Assembly: GCA_963833605.1 (NCBI GenBank)
Contig: CAWHYZ010000017.1
Coordinates: forward strand, 248,001-312,000
Source: JAFAXD01 sp963833605
GTDB lineage: Bacteria; Pseudomonadota; Alphaproteobacteria; Rhizobiales; Xanthobacteraceae
DNA: 64,000 bases
Reading direction: 5' to 3'
Below, one piece after another: positions 31,707-41,309 of this stretch (the stretch's first letter is position 1; the number at the start of each line of letters is the position of its first letter). The translations under genes and the position numbers were made by a program. The notes beneath the pieces were generated by a model. It ran no database searches, was not told the origin of the DNA, and saw nothing but the letters and a program-made list of their open reading frames with translations.

Positions 31707-32796
31707 ATGCAGCGTCGTGAATTTCTCAAGGTCGCCGGTGCCGGGATGGCCGCATCGGCGGTTGCTTCGCCGGCCATCGCACAGTCGATGCCGGAGGTCA
31801 GGTGGCGCCTGGCCGCGAGCTGGCCGAAGTCGCTCGACACGCTCTACGGTACGTGCGAGACCTTCGCCAAGTACGTCGCCGAAGCGACCGACAACAAATT
31901 CCAGGTTCAGGTCTTTGCGGCGGGCGAGATCGTACCCGGCCTGCAGGTGCTCGACGCCGTGCAGAATGGTACCGTCGAGGTCTGCCATACGGCCACCTAC
32001 TATTTCATCGGCAAAGACCCTACCTGGGCGCTGTTCTGCGCGGTTCCGTTCAGCGTCAACACCCGGCAACAGAATGCGTGGTACTACGACGCTGACGGCC
32101 TGAAGTTGATGAACGAGTTCGGCAAGAAGTTCAACGTGTACTCCCTGCTGGGCGGTAATACCGGGGCGCAGATGGGCGGCTGGTTTCGCACCGAAATCAA
32201 ATCCGTCGAGGATCTCAACGGCCTCAAGTTCCGCATCGGCGGCTGGGCCGGCAAGACGCTGCAGAAGCTCGGCGTCGTGCCGCAGCAGATTGCCGGCGGC
32301 GACATCTATCCCGCGTTGGAGAAAGGCACCATCGACGCGGCCGAGTGGGTCGGCCCTTACGACGACGAGAAGCTCGGCTTCTACAAGATTGCGCCGTTCT
32401 ATTACTATCCTGGCTGGTGGGAAGGCGGCACCGCCAACCACTTCATGATCAATCTGGAAAAATGGAACGCGTTGCCGAAGAACTATCAGGCGATCGCCGC
32501 CGCGGCCGCGGGCCTTGCCAACATCGAGCAAACCGGGAGATACGACGCCCGCAACCCGGCGGCGTTGAAGCGGCTGGTGGCGGCAGGCACGCAGCTGCGC
32601 CCATTCTCACAACCAATCATGGAAGCTTGTCTGAAGGCCTCGAACGAGGTCAACGCTGAGAACGTCGGCGACCAACCCGGACTACAAGAAGGTCTGGGAG
32701 TCGATCGTGGCATTCCGCAACGACGAGTATCTGTGGTGGCAGATCGCAGAATTCAGCTATGACAATTTCATGATTCGCACGCGGGCAAAGACGTAA
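31707..32796 (+). pseudogene. TRAP transporter substrate-binding protein (DctP family), frameshifted near the end
   Basis: Twin-arginine start (MQRREFLKVAGAG) and a normal DctP body with MGGWFRTEI and the LKFRIGG arginine that binds the ligand carboxylate. From 32661-32662 the frame runs into unrelated sequence and stops at 32762. The correct tail (SATNPDYKKVWESIVAFRN to MIRTRAKT, stop at 32796) lies in the next frame, and one A too many explains it. No DctQ/DctM genes are beside it. It would bind an organic acid in the periplasm. Confidence 0.8.
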
Positions 32797-32878
32797 AGAT
32801 GTTGGTCATTGGGTCGAAAGGGCCCTGTGCCCTTTCGGCCCCACACGTCTTACTCCCCCCACGTGGTCCTGCTAATTC

Positions 32879-34171
32879 TCACCCCTTTTGCCGAGCCTTG
32901 ATCTCGTTGAATCTGGACAGCGCTCGTTCAAATTTGTCGTTGAAGAGCCACATCGCATTGAGAATTTCGCGAAAGGTTGCAGATGTCTTTGCCCTGTCAC
33001 CCTGTCCAAAGGTGAAGATGCTGTTGTTGCGCAAATATCCCATGATCTTCGGGTCGGAAATTTCATACTTGAGCAAGTTGCCTGAATTGAGCGCGGCCTT
33101 GGTCGGACCGGGAATGATCTGGATGAGCTCGAAAAGCTTCATTTGATCAATTGGATTTGGCAGCGCTTTCGCGATCGTCGGTATTCGCAGGAAAAGCTCT
33201 GCGTGTGAGTTCATCAGGGCGTCCCTCACCGCGGTCCAGTGATTGAAGCGATGATCCAGATTGCCAACCCGCGCCTGTTCTCGGTCGTCGCGGGCGCTCA
33301 GGGCGGGATCGAAGGCTGCGATCGACCTCTTCGTCGCCGCCCATTTCTTTTGACCATTTTGATCTTCGGACACACCTGTTTGAAAACTTCCCTTGTACTT
33401 ATTCGAGCGTGCATTCCCAATATTTTGATTGCCGTTGGTCTCGGCAAAGAACAGGCCCAAGCTGATGCGACCTGCCACATCAGCGTTTGCTGCATCGAGG
33501 CCCTTAGCGCGCGCAATAGCGGTTCCCAAATCAACAACGTCTTTAAATGGAGAATCTGAATTTTGCGCATTGACGGGTGGCGCCTGCATGATGCCGAAGA
33601 GATTCGTATATTCATCGAGCAGCGGCTCATTGTCGGCGTCGAAGTACGCCGGAGGGATTCTGAATTTATTGGGCCTGCCGATCTTGGATGGAAGCGCGTC
33701 GGTGAGATCCTTATACGCGCTTATCATGTTGTTGCGCGCAAGATAGAGCGCTTGTCCCGGCAAGTTCGGCAGCGGCTGCTTCGAATTGATCTGGGCGCGC
33801 CGCTGGCTCAGGATCGACTTAAATTGATTTACGGCATTGTTGTACGTGTTGAGCGCGTCCGACTGCGATTTCGTGAGTGTGGCCGGTTGAGCCTTTGCGG
33901 GTGAAATGAAGCTGAGACTTCCTATGTTGGTCAGGGCGCGGGACGTGACGATGTTGGTGATCGTATCGATGGCGTTGGAAACCGGCGGCGCGAAGAAGAG
34001 CCCGAGAGCAAGAACTGCCGCGCGCGCGGTTGCAAGCGCGCTGCGGGAGACTGCATCAACGCTGCGCGCCGCGGCGCCGGCACGCGCGGCAGTCAAATTT
34101 AGTATCGGTGGCAACGCGATGTTCTCCCCAGACTGAGACGGCGGCGCGGCAGTATAGCTTGCTGTCCCCAC
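32879..34171 (-). CDS. Hypothetical exported protein, possible lysozyme-like domain
   Basis: 430 residues. A hydrophobic stretch at about 50-70 (AVLALGLFFAPPVSNA) may be an internal signal or membrane anchor. The C-terminal half contains LGLFFAETNGNQNIGN, then NKYKGSFQTG, which is reminiscent of the glutamate and G-x-x-Q surroundings in lysozyme/transglycosylase folds; this is only a resemblance. The rest is helical and not recognised. It stands alone on the minus strand between the TRAP and Bug receptors. Confidence 0.6.
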   Translation of the reverse strand: MGTASYTAAPPSQSGENIALPPILNLTAARAGAAARSVDAVSRSALATARAAVLALGLFFAPPVSNAIDTITNIVTSRALTNIGSLSFISPAKAQPATLTKSQSDALNTYNNAVNQFKSILSQRRAQINSKQPLPNLPGQALYLARNNMISAYKDLTDALPSKIGRPNKFRIPPAYFDADNEPLLDEYTNLFGIMQAPPVNAQNSDSPFKDVVDLGTAIARAKGLDAANADVAGRISLGLFFAETNGNQNIGNARSNKYKGSFQTGVSEDQNGQKKWAATKRSIAAFDPALSARDDREQARVGNLDHRFNHWTAVRDALMNSHAELFLRIPTIAKALPNPIDQMKLFELIQIIPGPTKAALNSGNLLKYEISDPKIMGYLRNNSIFTFGQGDRAKTSATFREILNAMWLFNDKFERALSRFNEIKARQKG

Positions 34172-34315
34172 GGCGGTCGAATTGCCTCAATTTTCAAGAG
34201 CCACACGCATCGGATCGTCAACAACGGGCGCCCAGCCTGGTGAGATGATACGACAACATTTCTACAGCCGCGTTCTCCCCATCGATAGCGAGCAGGTATC
34301 TGGTTCGCAAGGAAG

Positions 34316-35302
34316 CTATTCGGCACGGATATTGTGCGTTTTGATAACGGCTGCCCAGCGGGCGGTGTCCTCTTGCACGTATTTAGCAAAGGCTTCCGGC
34401 GTCATGGGACGGGCGACGAGCCCGGTCTTGGCTGCGCGTTCGGTGATTGCATCCGACGACAGCGCCGCATTTACGGCGCTGTTGATATCAGCAACGATCT
34501 CGGGCGCTGTTCCTGCCGGGGCGAACAGGCCGATCCAGAATGGCGCATCGAAGCCGGGCACGAGATCGGGCAGGCTCGGCACATCGGGAAAATTGGCCGC
34601 CTTGATACGCAACGTCTGCGCCAGCGCGCGAATCTCTCCCGCGCGGATCTGTTTCTCGAAGCCCTGTGCATCGACGATCGCGAGGTCAACCTCGCTTTGA
34701 AACAGCGCCTGCATGGCGGGCATATTCCCGCGGTAAGGGATATGCGTCATCTGCACGCCCATGAGGTCGGCCAGATATTGCAGACTGAGATGGGTTGGAC
34801 TGCCGATGCCACTCGTTCCATATCTGAGCTTGCCTGGATTGGCCTTGCCGTAGGCAACCAGTTCCTGAAACGTCGTCGCCGGAATGCCGGCACGGACGCC
34901 GAGCAGTGAACCGCCTTCCAGCATGAGCGCAACCGGGACGAAGCTCGCAATGCTGTAGGGGGCGGGGTTGTGCATCAGTGCGGCCGGGAGCGTTCCCGGG
35001 GAGGCCGCGAACAGGGTATAGCCGTCGGGCTTTGCTTCCGCGACCGAGCGCGCGCCGATCAGGCCCCCGGACCCCAGCCGGTTTTCCACGATCACCGGCT
35101 GCCCGAGCTTCTGCTGCAGTGGCGCCGCCAATAGTCGCGTATAGATATCGATAAGCCCGCCGGCGCCGACTCCGACCACGATGTGAATGGCTTGCTTGGG
35201 ATAGGTGGCCGGCGCTTGCGCGCGCGCTGGAGCGATCGGCAGTCCCGCTCCCAACGCCAGGACCATTATGTAAAACCGGGTAATCCCCGCTTTCGCGCCC
35301 AT
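34316..35302 (-). CDS. Bug/TctC-family tripartite tricarboxylate transporter receptor
   Basis: About 328 residues from the ATG at 35302, which follows AGGAGGAAAC. Signal peptide ends near PARAQ. Family motifs: YPKQAIHIVVGVGAGG, VENRLGSGGLIGA, KPDGYTLFAAS and YGTSGIGSPTHL. It is the second intact receptor of this family in the window and has no TctAB partner here. Substrate is probably an organic acid. Confidence 0.9.
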   Translation of the reverse strand: MGAKAGITRFYIMVLALGAGLPIAPARAQAPATYPKQAIHIVVGVGAGGLIDIYTRLLAAPLQQKLGQPVIVENRLGSGGLIGARSVAEAKPDGYTLFAASPGTLPAALMHNPAPYSIASFVPVALMLEGGSLLGVRAGIPATTFQELVAYGKANPGKLRYGTSGIGSPTHLSLQYLADLMGVQMTHIPYRGNMPAMQALFQSEVDLAIVDAQGFEKQIRAGEIRALAQTLRIKAANFPDVPSLPDLVPGFDAPFWIGLFAPAGTAPEIVADINSAVNAALSSDAITERAAKTGLVARPMTPEAFAKYVQEDTARWAAVIKTHNIRAE

Positions 35303-35576
35303 GTTTCCTCCTGCATCGGTGCGCCCCATTTTCCCGGACGGGCGCATGCCTCTTGGTTTTCCATCATAGCTTGGCGCCGTGTCGGCGGTGTCGAGACAAT
35401 TCCAGGCGCGGGAGGCGTTCCCACTGCATCACCGTTCAGCGCACCGGTTTACGAGCCACAGGCAAGCCAAGCCTTAGTTTCGATAATAGTCTAGATTTTC
35501 GAAAAAATGTGAGGCCTTGCTTCCAAACGATCGGAATCCGCTATTGTTCAAATCAATCGCCGAATAGGTAGTCGCC

Positions 35577-36620
35577 ATGTCCCCTCGCCTATACGTCGCC
35601 ACCAATGGCCTTTCCGTATGGTACAGCGACAATCTTGGCGACGAGCTGCAGCGGACGCAGACAGCCCAGGGAATGTATTCGGGAACCCAGGCGTGGGGCC
35701 TCGCCTGTCATCCTGCAAATACCGGCGAAGTGTTGTGCGGAACCGAGCTCGGGCTGTTTCGGTTCGATCCCGCGGGCAAGATGTGGTCGCACGTTCCGAG
35801 CGCGATGGACCGAAGACGGCTCGTGACTGCGATCGCGTACTCGCCCCATGCTCCCGGTGTCGTTCTCGCGGGAACCCAAACCGCCAATCTCTATCGTTCC
35901 GAGGATGGCGGAAACACCTGGGTGGACTTGCGCGTGCCAATGCACGAATCGGTGGCGCTCGAGTTCCTGGGCGGTGTCGACAGCAACAACAATCCAAAGG
36001 TCCGGGTGGAGCGCGGCAAACCGTCAGACCCTGTCAAGCACTGGACGCGCGTCTGCCAGATCACCTTCGATCCCGACGATCCCAATCTGGTGTGCGCCTG
36101 TGTCGAGATCGACGACGCCTGGGTCAGCCACGACGGCGGACGTACGTTCGAACGGCGCAGTAAGGGCTTGCATGCCGCTGCCGCCGACGTGCACGGCATG
36201 GCCGTCGTGAACAATGGCGGGCGCAAGCTGCTCGCGACGACCGCGTTCGGGCTGCATACGAGCGATGACGACGGGCGCCACTGGACATTTCACAAGCTCA
36301 ATTCGCCCTGGCAATACACCCGCAGCATCGTCGAGCGCCCGGATCGAGTGGGCGTGATGTTTCTCACCAATGGCAGCGGCTCCCCCGGATGGCACGGGCG
36401 GCTTTATCGCAGCCGAGACTATGGCGAGACGTGGCAGGATGCGGGCCTGCCGGGGTCCGTGCAAAGCTCGATCTACTTTCTGGCGGTCAATCGCGCCGAT
36501 CCGATGCTTGGGTTCGCGGCCGGATCGCTGGGCCAGCTTTATCGCACGACAGATGGCGGCGAGACCTGGGGCGAGCTGCCCCGGCGGCTGGGAGAAATTC
36601 GCGCCATCGCATGGGCCTGA
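35577..36620 (+). CDS. Asp-box/BNR-repeat beta-propeller protein
   Basis: 347 residues made of repeated strands with Asp-box turns: YRSEDGGNTW, WVSHDGGRTF, HTSDDDGRHW, YRSRDYGETW and YRTTDGGETW. This gives a probable five- to seven-bladed propeller as in sialidases, VPS10 and photosynthesis stability factor-like proteins. No signal peptide is visible, so it may be cytoplasmic. Sialidase catalytic arginines cannot be assigned. Function unknown. Confidence 0.82.
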   Translation: MSPRLYVATNGLSVWYSDNLGDELQRTQTAQGMYSGTQAWGLACHPANTGEVLCGTELGLFRFDPAGKMWSHVPSAMDRRRLVTAIAYSPHAPGVVLAGTQTANLYRSEDGGNTWVDLRVPMHESVALEFLGGVDSNNNPKVRVERGKPSDPVKHWTRVCQITFDPDDPNLVCACVEIDDAWVSHDGGRTFERRSKGLHAAAADVHGMAVVNNGGRKLLATTAFGLHTSDDDGRHWTFHKLNSPWQYTRSIVERPDRVGVMFLTNGSGSPGWHGRLYRSRDYGETWQDAGLPGSVQSSIYFLAVNRADPMLGFAAGSLGQLYRTTDGGETWGELPRRLGEIRAIAWA

Positions 36621-36732
36621 TCCGCCGGAGGGGCTGCGCAAGGTGCTCGGCCGCACGCTTCGCGGGCCGAAGCGGTCGGGGGTCGGGATCGGCACGCCGG
36701 TCCCGAGCGGTGTCACGCGGAGTCGGAAGCTG

Positions 36733-36906
36733 TCATGGATTGATCTTGATGGCGGCTTCCTTCACGACCTTGGTCCAAAGCTCCGTCTCGCTGCGCACCA
36801 GCGCGCCGAATGCCTCCGGCGTGCCGCCACCCGGATCGACGCCAAGCTTGGCCAGCGCCTCGCGCACCTTGTCGGTCTTGGCAGCCTTGTTGACTGCCTC
36901 ATTCAG
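36733..36906 (-). pseudogene. Bug/TctC receptor, C-terminal fragment
   Basis: 57 residues (LNEAVNKAAKTDKVREALAK to VVKEAAIKINP) match the last helix-strand-helix of Bug receptors. Everything upstream of this is unrelated or stop-rich. It is the tail of a lost third receptor and lies next to the LysR/Bug pair. Confidence 0.75.
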
Positions 36907-37089
36907 CCACAGGCGGCGGCACCGAGACCAATCGCTGCTCCTCCTGTCGACAATGCTCGCCTGTCCATGGCTTCCCTGGTTTGGTGCTCGTCTAATCGCA
37001 GCGCTTTGATTGGTCTTTGAGGTACTCCACGCATCCGAAGCTGAACGAAGGCAAGCACAGGGTCTCCACCAGCGGACAACCATTGCGAC

Positions 37090-38078
37090 CTAGGTGGCTA
37101 GCGCGCCAGCGGCTCGGCTGTTGGCCGAGGTGGTGGCTTCCAGTGTCCTTGACACCGCCTTTGCATGTTTGATGAACAGCTGTGCAGCGGGTCCAAGTGT
37201 CCTATTCTTCAAAGTAAGAATCGCGACCGGGGGAGGCTCTATAGCGAGATCGATTGGCAGTGCTTTGAGGCCCCATCGTCCGCCACCGTGTCGCAGCGCT
37301 GAGCGGGGCATCATGCCAATAAAGCGCCCCGTCGCGAGCAAATGATTGCGGACGTGGAGCGAGACAGTCGTTACGCTCTCGCGCGGCATTTCCACTCCCT
37401 GTGCTCGGAATGCCTCAATGATCAGCGGCATGAGCAAGTTGCTCTGGGGCATGAAATCCATCGCTCATTGACCAGATCCGACAACTCAATCTTTCGACGG
37501 CCGGCCCAGCAATTCTTGGCTCCCACCACCACATAACGCTCGTCGAACAGCTTTTCTGCCTCGATGTCGTTCTCCACCAGCGGTTTCATCAACCGTCCCA
37601 GAAGAAGATCGACGCTGCGGTCTCGCAACCCGCTCAGCTGCATCATCGCGGGTTCGGTGGGTACCACTTGCACGACGATCTGCGGATGTTGTCGCGACAT
37701 GCGATCGATGATCGTCGAAACGACGCCAGCCAATGTCTCGGGACATCCAACCCGCACTTCTCCCTTTGCTGGATTGGTCAGGAAATCGATCTCCTTGATT
37801 CCTTCTCGCAACTCGTCGAACACGACAGACCCTCGTTTGAGCAGCGCTCGGGCATAGATTGTCGGCTCGATGCCGCGCGGGCCGCGATCGAGCAGCCGGA
37901 CACGCAGCGTGTTCTCCAGCTTGGCGATCGCTTCCGAAATGGACGGTTGCGACATGCGCAGCTGCGTTGCCGCCTTCGCCATGCTGCCGCGTTCGACGAC
38001 CGTCGACAGGATGTATAGATCGCGCAGACGGAAGCGGCGCCCAAGGCGGCTCTCCCATTCCATCACCGGCTGAGCCAT
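37090..38078 (-). pseudogene. LysR-family transcriptional regulator, frameshifted
   Basis: The first part (38078-37422) has a standard LysR winged helix (MAKAATQLRMSQPSISEAI) and the beginning of the inducer domain. Near 37454-37456 the frame fails; adding one base to the T-run (AAA on the plus strand) joins it to the second part (SNLLMPLIIEAFRAQGVE to the stop at 37090). The repaired length of about 329 residues is normal. It is divergent from the Bug receptor at 38170, the usual regulator/target layout, so it probably controls that gene in response to its ligand. Confidence 0.8.
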
Positions 38079-38169
38079 AGGCAGATCCTATATGGCTAAA
38101 GAACAATTGCCCATTCTCCTATATCATGCCGCGTGCTGTAGTGCGCGCAAACTTGGCTTTGGAGTGCGC

Positions 38170-39171
38170 ATGAGGAAAGCCATGGCAGGTCGCTGCCTGT
38201 TGGCCACCGTTGCGGCCATCATCCTTGCTGCAATCTTTGGCGCGGTGCCGACGGTGTCTGCCCCGGCCTATCCAGCACATCCCGTCACGATGGTGGTGCC
38301 GTTCAACGCCGGCGGCGTCACTGACATCCTCGCGCGCATTCTGGCTGAGCGAATGAAACTTTCGCTCGGTCAGCCGGTCATCGTCGAGAACGTCGCCGGC
38401 GCAAGCGGCGCCATTGGCGTCGGCAAGGTCGCGCGAGCGGCGCCCGACGGCTATACCCTAAGCATCGGCGACAGGACGAGCCACGTCGTGACATCCGCCC
38501 TTGTTCCCGTGCCATACGACGTGCTGAGGGATTTCCAGCCGGTAGCGCCGCTGACCACGTCTCCACTGTGGATCGTGGCGAAAGCTGGAATCCCTGCCGG
38601 TAGCCTGAAGGAGCTGATCGCGTGGCTCCGGAGCAATCCTGATCACGCATCAGCTGCAATCGCCGGCATCGGCAGCGCCGGGCATCTTGGTGCGATCGAA
38701 TTCCAAAACCGCACGGGTACGCGGTTCCAACTCATACCCTACCGGAGCGGCGCCCCTGCGGTACAAGGATTGATCGCCGGGCAGATTGATTTCGCCATTA
38801 TCGAGGCGTCGCAAACCCTGTCTTGTGTGCGCGCCGGACAGATCAAGGCCTTCGCCGTGATGGCCAAGGATCGGTGGGTTGCTGCTCCAGAGATTCCCAC
38901 GACCGACGAAGCGGGCGCGCCCGGACTTTACCTTTCGCTCTGGCGCGGACTTTGGGTCCCCAACGGCACGCCTCAGAACATCGTCGACAAGTTGAATTCC
39001 GCGGTCGTCGATGCGCTTGCCGATCCGCTCGTACAGCGACGACTTGGCGACTTGGGCCAAGAGATTCCACCGATCGGACTGCAGACGCCGGAAACGTTAC
39101 GAGCTCTCCACAAGACCGAAGTCGAAACATGGTGGCCTATCGTTAAGGCCGCTGGTCTAAAGGCGGAGTGA
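38170..39171 (+). CDS. Bug/TctC-family tripartite tricarboxylate transporter receptor
   Basis: About 333 residues from the ATG at 38170 (GGAG nine bases upstream); an earlier in-frame start at 38092 would lie inside the LysR promoter region. Signal peptide ends VSAPA. Motifs: YPAHPVTMVVPFNAGGVTD, VIVENVAGASGAIGVG and APDGYTLSIGD. About 90 bases separate it from the divergent LysR gene. The inverted repeat block at 39173 begins directly behind its stop. Confidence 0.9.
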   Translation: MRKAMAGRCLLATVAAIILAAIFGAVPTVSAPAYPAHPVTMVVPFNAGGVTDILARILAERMKLSLGQPVIVENVAGASGAIGVGKVARAAPDGYTLSIGDRTSHVVTSALVPVPYDVLRDFQPVAPLTTSPLWIVAKAGIPAGSLKELIAWLRSNPDHASAAIAGIGSAGHLGAIEFQNRTGTRFQLIPYRSGAPAVQGLIAGQIDFAIIEASQTLSCVRAGQIKAFAVMAKDRWVAAPEIPTTDEAGAPGLYLSLWRGLWVPNGTPQNIVDKLNSAVVDALADPLVQRRLGDLGQEIPPIGLQTPETLRALHKTEVETWWPIVKAAGLKAE

Positions 39172-39172
39172 T

Positions 39173-39305
39173 CTCGTCTGGTAGATCTGAAGTTGCCTTC
39201 AAATCCAAAACCACATCAGAACCGTAAGCTCGCCAGTGTCCCATCGACTCTGAAGCTCGTGTTGAGCGTTCTGCAAGGTTTGACGACCTTCGGAATCGAG
39301 ACATC
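39173..39305 (-). repeat. Composite palindromic repeat, copy B (decayed)
   Basis: Matches the reverse complement of 46587-46751 along almost its whole length: CTCGTSTGGTRGATYTGAAG start, CTTCAAATCCAAAACCACA, AGTGTCC and CTCGTGTTGAGCGT blocks are in the same order. The inner hairpin loop of the first palindrome is missing. It forms the left border of the kinase/phosphatase/radical SAM cassette, in inverted orientation to the right border. Confidence 0.65.
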
Positions 39306-39703
39306 AAAGCGGCTTCCACTTAAATTGACCTCGGGTGGGCATCGTGCGCCTGCGCGTTCGTGATCCTCGCCACGCTTCAGCACGACATCCACGCATCGAC
39401 CCCGTTGCGTCAGCAAAGCCTGTGCCCGAGAGCATCGCACTCACGCACCGCCTCAGTCTGTTCATGTTCGCCCATCACCAAGCACCGACATCATATTACC
39501 TCTGACACAAGGCAGTATCAGTTGCGGTTCAGCCGACAGCTGCACCATAATGTCGTTGAGACGTCATTGCTGCTAGGAAGCCTTCCATCAAGGACAGCGT
39601 GCAATGTTTTGTCGCCAGCTACAAATAATCATTGAAGATGACCGCACCGGTTTGGGCAACCGCGAGCTTTTGGCGAACGGGTCCGTGCATGGGAGGCACG
39701 CAC
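39306..39703. other. Intergenic stretch left of the kinase-like genes
   Basis: About 400 bases with lower GC than its neighbours and no recognisable gene. It lies inside the repeat-bounded cassette. Confidence 0.4.
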
Positions 39704-39859
39704 ATGGCCATCATCAGCTGGATCATACTTGGCCTGATTGCCGGGTTCATCGCAAGCAAGATCGTCGATGAGCAGGGCCAACGTCTCGGCCACAAGATTC
39801 CAGATCCCTTCAGGTCCAGCCGGTTCTCATCCGCCTGCCGCGGAAAATGGCGAAGACAC
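39704..39859 (+). pseudogene. GlsB/YeaQ-like membrane protein remnant, in-frame with the next gene
   Basis: Behind GGGAGG, an ATG opens MAIISWIILGLIAGFIASKI, the first membrane helix of the GlsB/YeaQ/YmgE (transglycosylase-associated) family. The remaining two helices are missing. The frame runs without a stop into the kinase-like gene, so a fused, membrane-anchored product is possible. Confidence 0.55.
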
Positions 39860-41218
39860 GTGAGGATACCGGTCCGTTTGACACAGCTTCTGCTCTTGTC
39901 GGTGGCGTCGCTTGGTCCGGCGTTGGCCTATGCGGCCCTGTCCGCCCACCTTCAACGCGGTGAAAAGATCGTGGATCTTCCGGTGCCGGGCAGAAGTGCC
40001 GAGGTCTGCGTAATTCCGAAGCATTTCGATGGTGGCCGATATTTCGCCAGTGACATCGAGGTCGAGACTCAGCTTTGCAATATAGATGTGCATACGAACG
40101 CCGCGGTTTGTGCCAAGCTCAACAGCACGAACCCGGGTCTGGACATTCATTCGCTCCCTCAAGGAAGCACCCCCCAACAGGTCGAAGCCGCGCATTGCAA
40201 GACTGCCGGCGCCAAAAAGATCGCCAAATACAAGCTGAGCACGAGCTGTAGCTATACACCCTCCATCCTCGGATATTACCATGTATCGCGCATGCTCGGT
40301 GGCATCGCAGATGTTCCTCCAGCGGTTCTACGCACGTTCGATGTACAAAATCACATTTCCATCGGTCGTGCGGCTCTGGCCGAGACCCCGTCGGGCACCC
40401 TCATTCATCAGACCTGGGCAAGCCTGATGGCCCAGCTGACAGCCGGCGCTACCAGCAACAGGCGGGATCTTCTGCTGACCGACGATTTTGGCCAATCTTA
40501 TGGCGCACTCAGCGAGAATCCGACGACAGAGAGCTTCTACAAGGAGTTCTTCAATGGCGGCGCAAACAATGTCGCCCGGGCGCGGAACTTTCGTGACAAC
40601 AACCCGATCGTTGGAATGCTAGCCCGCAATGTGGACATCAGTACGCTCGTGGGGCGAAACTTCACGATCGACAATGTTCAGAAGATGGTGCAGCTCAAAG
40701 ATGCTGCGGACTTGATCGTGATTGACACCCTCATGAACCAGCAAGACCGCTTCGGCAATATTCACTATATCGCGATCTACTACTATCTCGATGCCAAAGA
40801 TTTGGACCAGGGCGGCAGCGCCAAACTGAAGTCAAGTAAGAGCCTGCCCCCCGAGGAGGCTGCGCGGCTTGGAGCCGTCCAGGTCAAGAAGTTGCTCCTA
40901 AAGGATAATGACTGCGGCGTTGCCAAAGAGAATATCGCAAAGCAAGCGGGCTTGGCTGATCGTATTGCGCACATTGATTTAGAGACCTATCGCCTCCTTC
41001 TACGTCTTGATGCTATTGCTGATTCGGCGGAAACCAGAGAATTCTTCGTGCGAGAAATGGTCTTCACCGCCAACGATTACGCGAACGTCCGCAAGAACCT
41101 GAAGGATCTTGCGACCAAGCTGAACCAAGCCTGTTTACAAGGCCGATTGAGGCTTGATTTGGATCTTCAGGCACACTTCTCAGCTCAACCTTTGAAAACC
41201 CAGAGGTGTGACCTATGA
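39860..41218 (+). CDS. Exported atypical kinase-like protein (FAM20/HipA-like), copy 1
   Basis: About 452 residues from a GTG that opens a signal peptide (LTQLLLLSVASLGPALAYA); alternatively the frame begins at 39704. An N-terminal cysteine-containing domain leads to a kinase-like half: YHVSRMLGGIADVPP resembles the helix-C/LG..VP segment of FAM20C/HipA-type kinases, DTLMNQQDRFGNIH their catalytic D-x-x-x-N-x-x-D-R loop, and LLKDNDCG their metal-binding D-N-x-G. No standard Walker or eukaryotic kinase motifs occur. I infer a periplasmic or secreted phosphotransferase-like enzyme with unknown target. The next three genes also look phosphorylation-related. Confidence 0.6.
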   Translation: MRIPVRLTQLLLLSVASLGPALAYAALSAHLQRGEKIVDLPVPGRSAEVCVIPKHFDGGRYFASDIEVETQLCNIDVHTNAAVCAKLNSTNPGLDIHSLPQGSTPQQVEAAHCKTAGAKKIAKYKLSTSCSYTPSILGYYHVSRMLGGIADVPPAVLRTFDVQNHISIGRAALAETPSGTLIHQTWASLMAQLTAGATSNRRDLLLTDDFGQSYGALSENPTTESFYKEFFNGGANNVARARNFRDNNPIVGMLARNVDISTLVGRNFTIDNVQKMVQLKDAADLIVIDTLMNQQDRFGNIHYIAIYYYLDAKDLDQGGSAKLKSSKSLPPEEAARLGAVQVKKLLLKDNDCGVAKENIAKQAGLADRIAHIDLETYRLLLRLDAIADSAETREFFVREMVFTANDYANVRKNLKDLATKLNQACLQGRLRLDLDLQAHFSAQPLKTQRCDL

Positions 41219-41309
41219 CACCTTGGCCCAGTGCCAGTGACCTCTCAACAGCAGCATAGCATAGAGTGTGCTTCTGAATCGTCAGCGGAGAACAGGTTGG
41301 AACCAAGCT

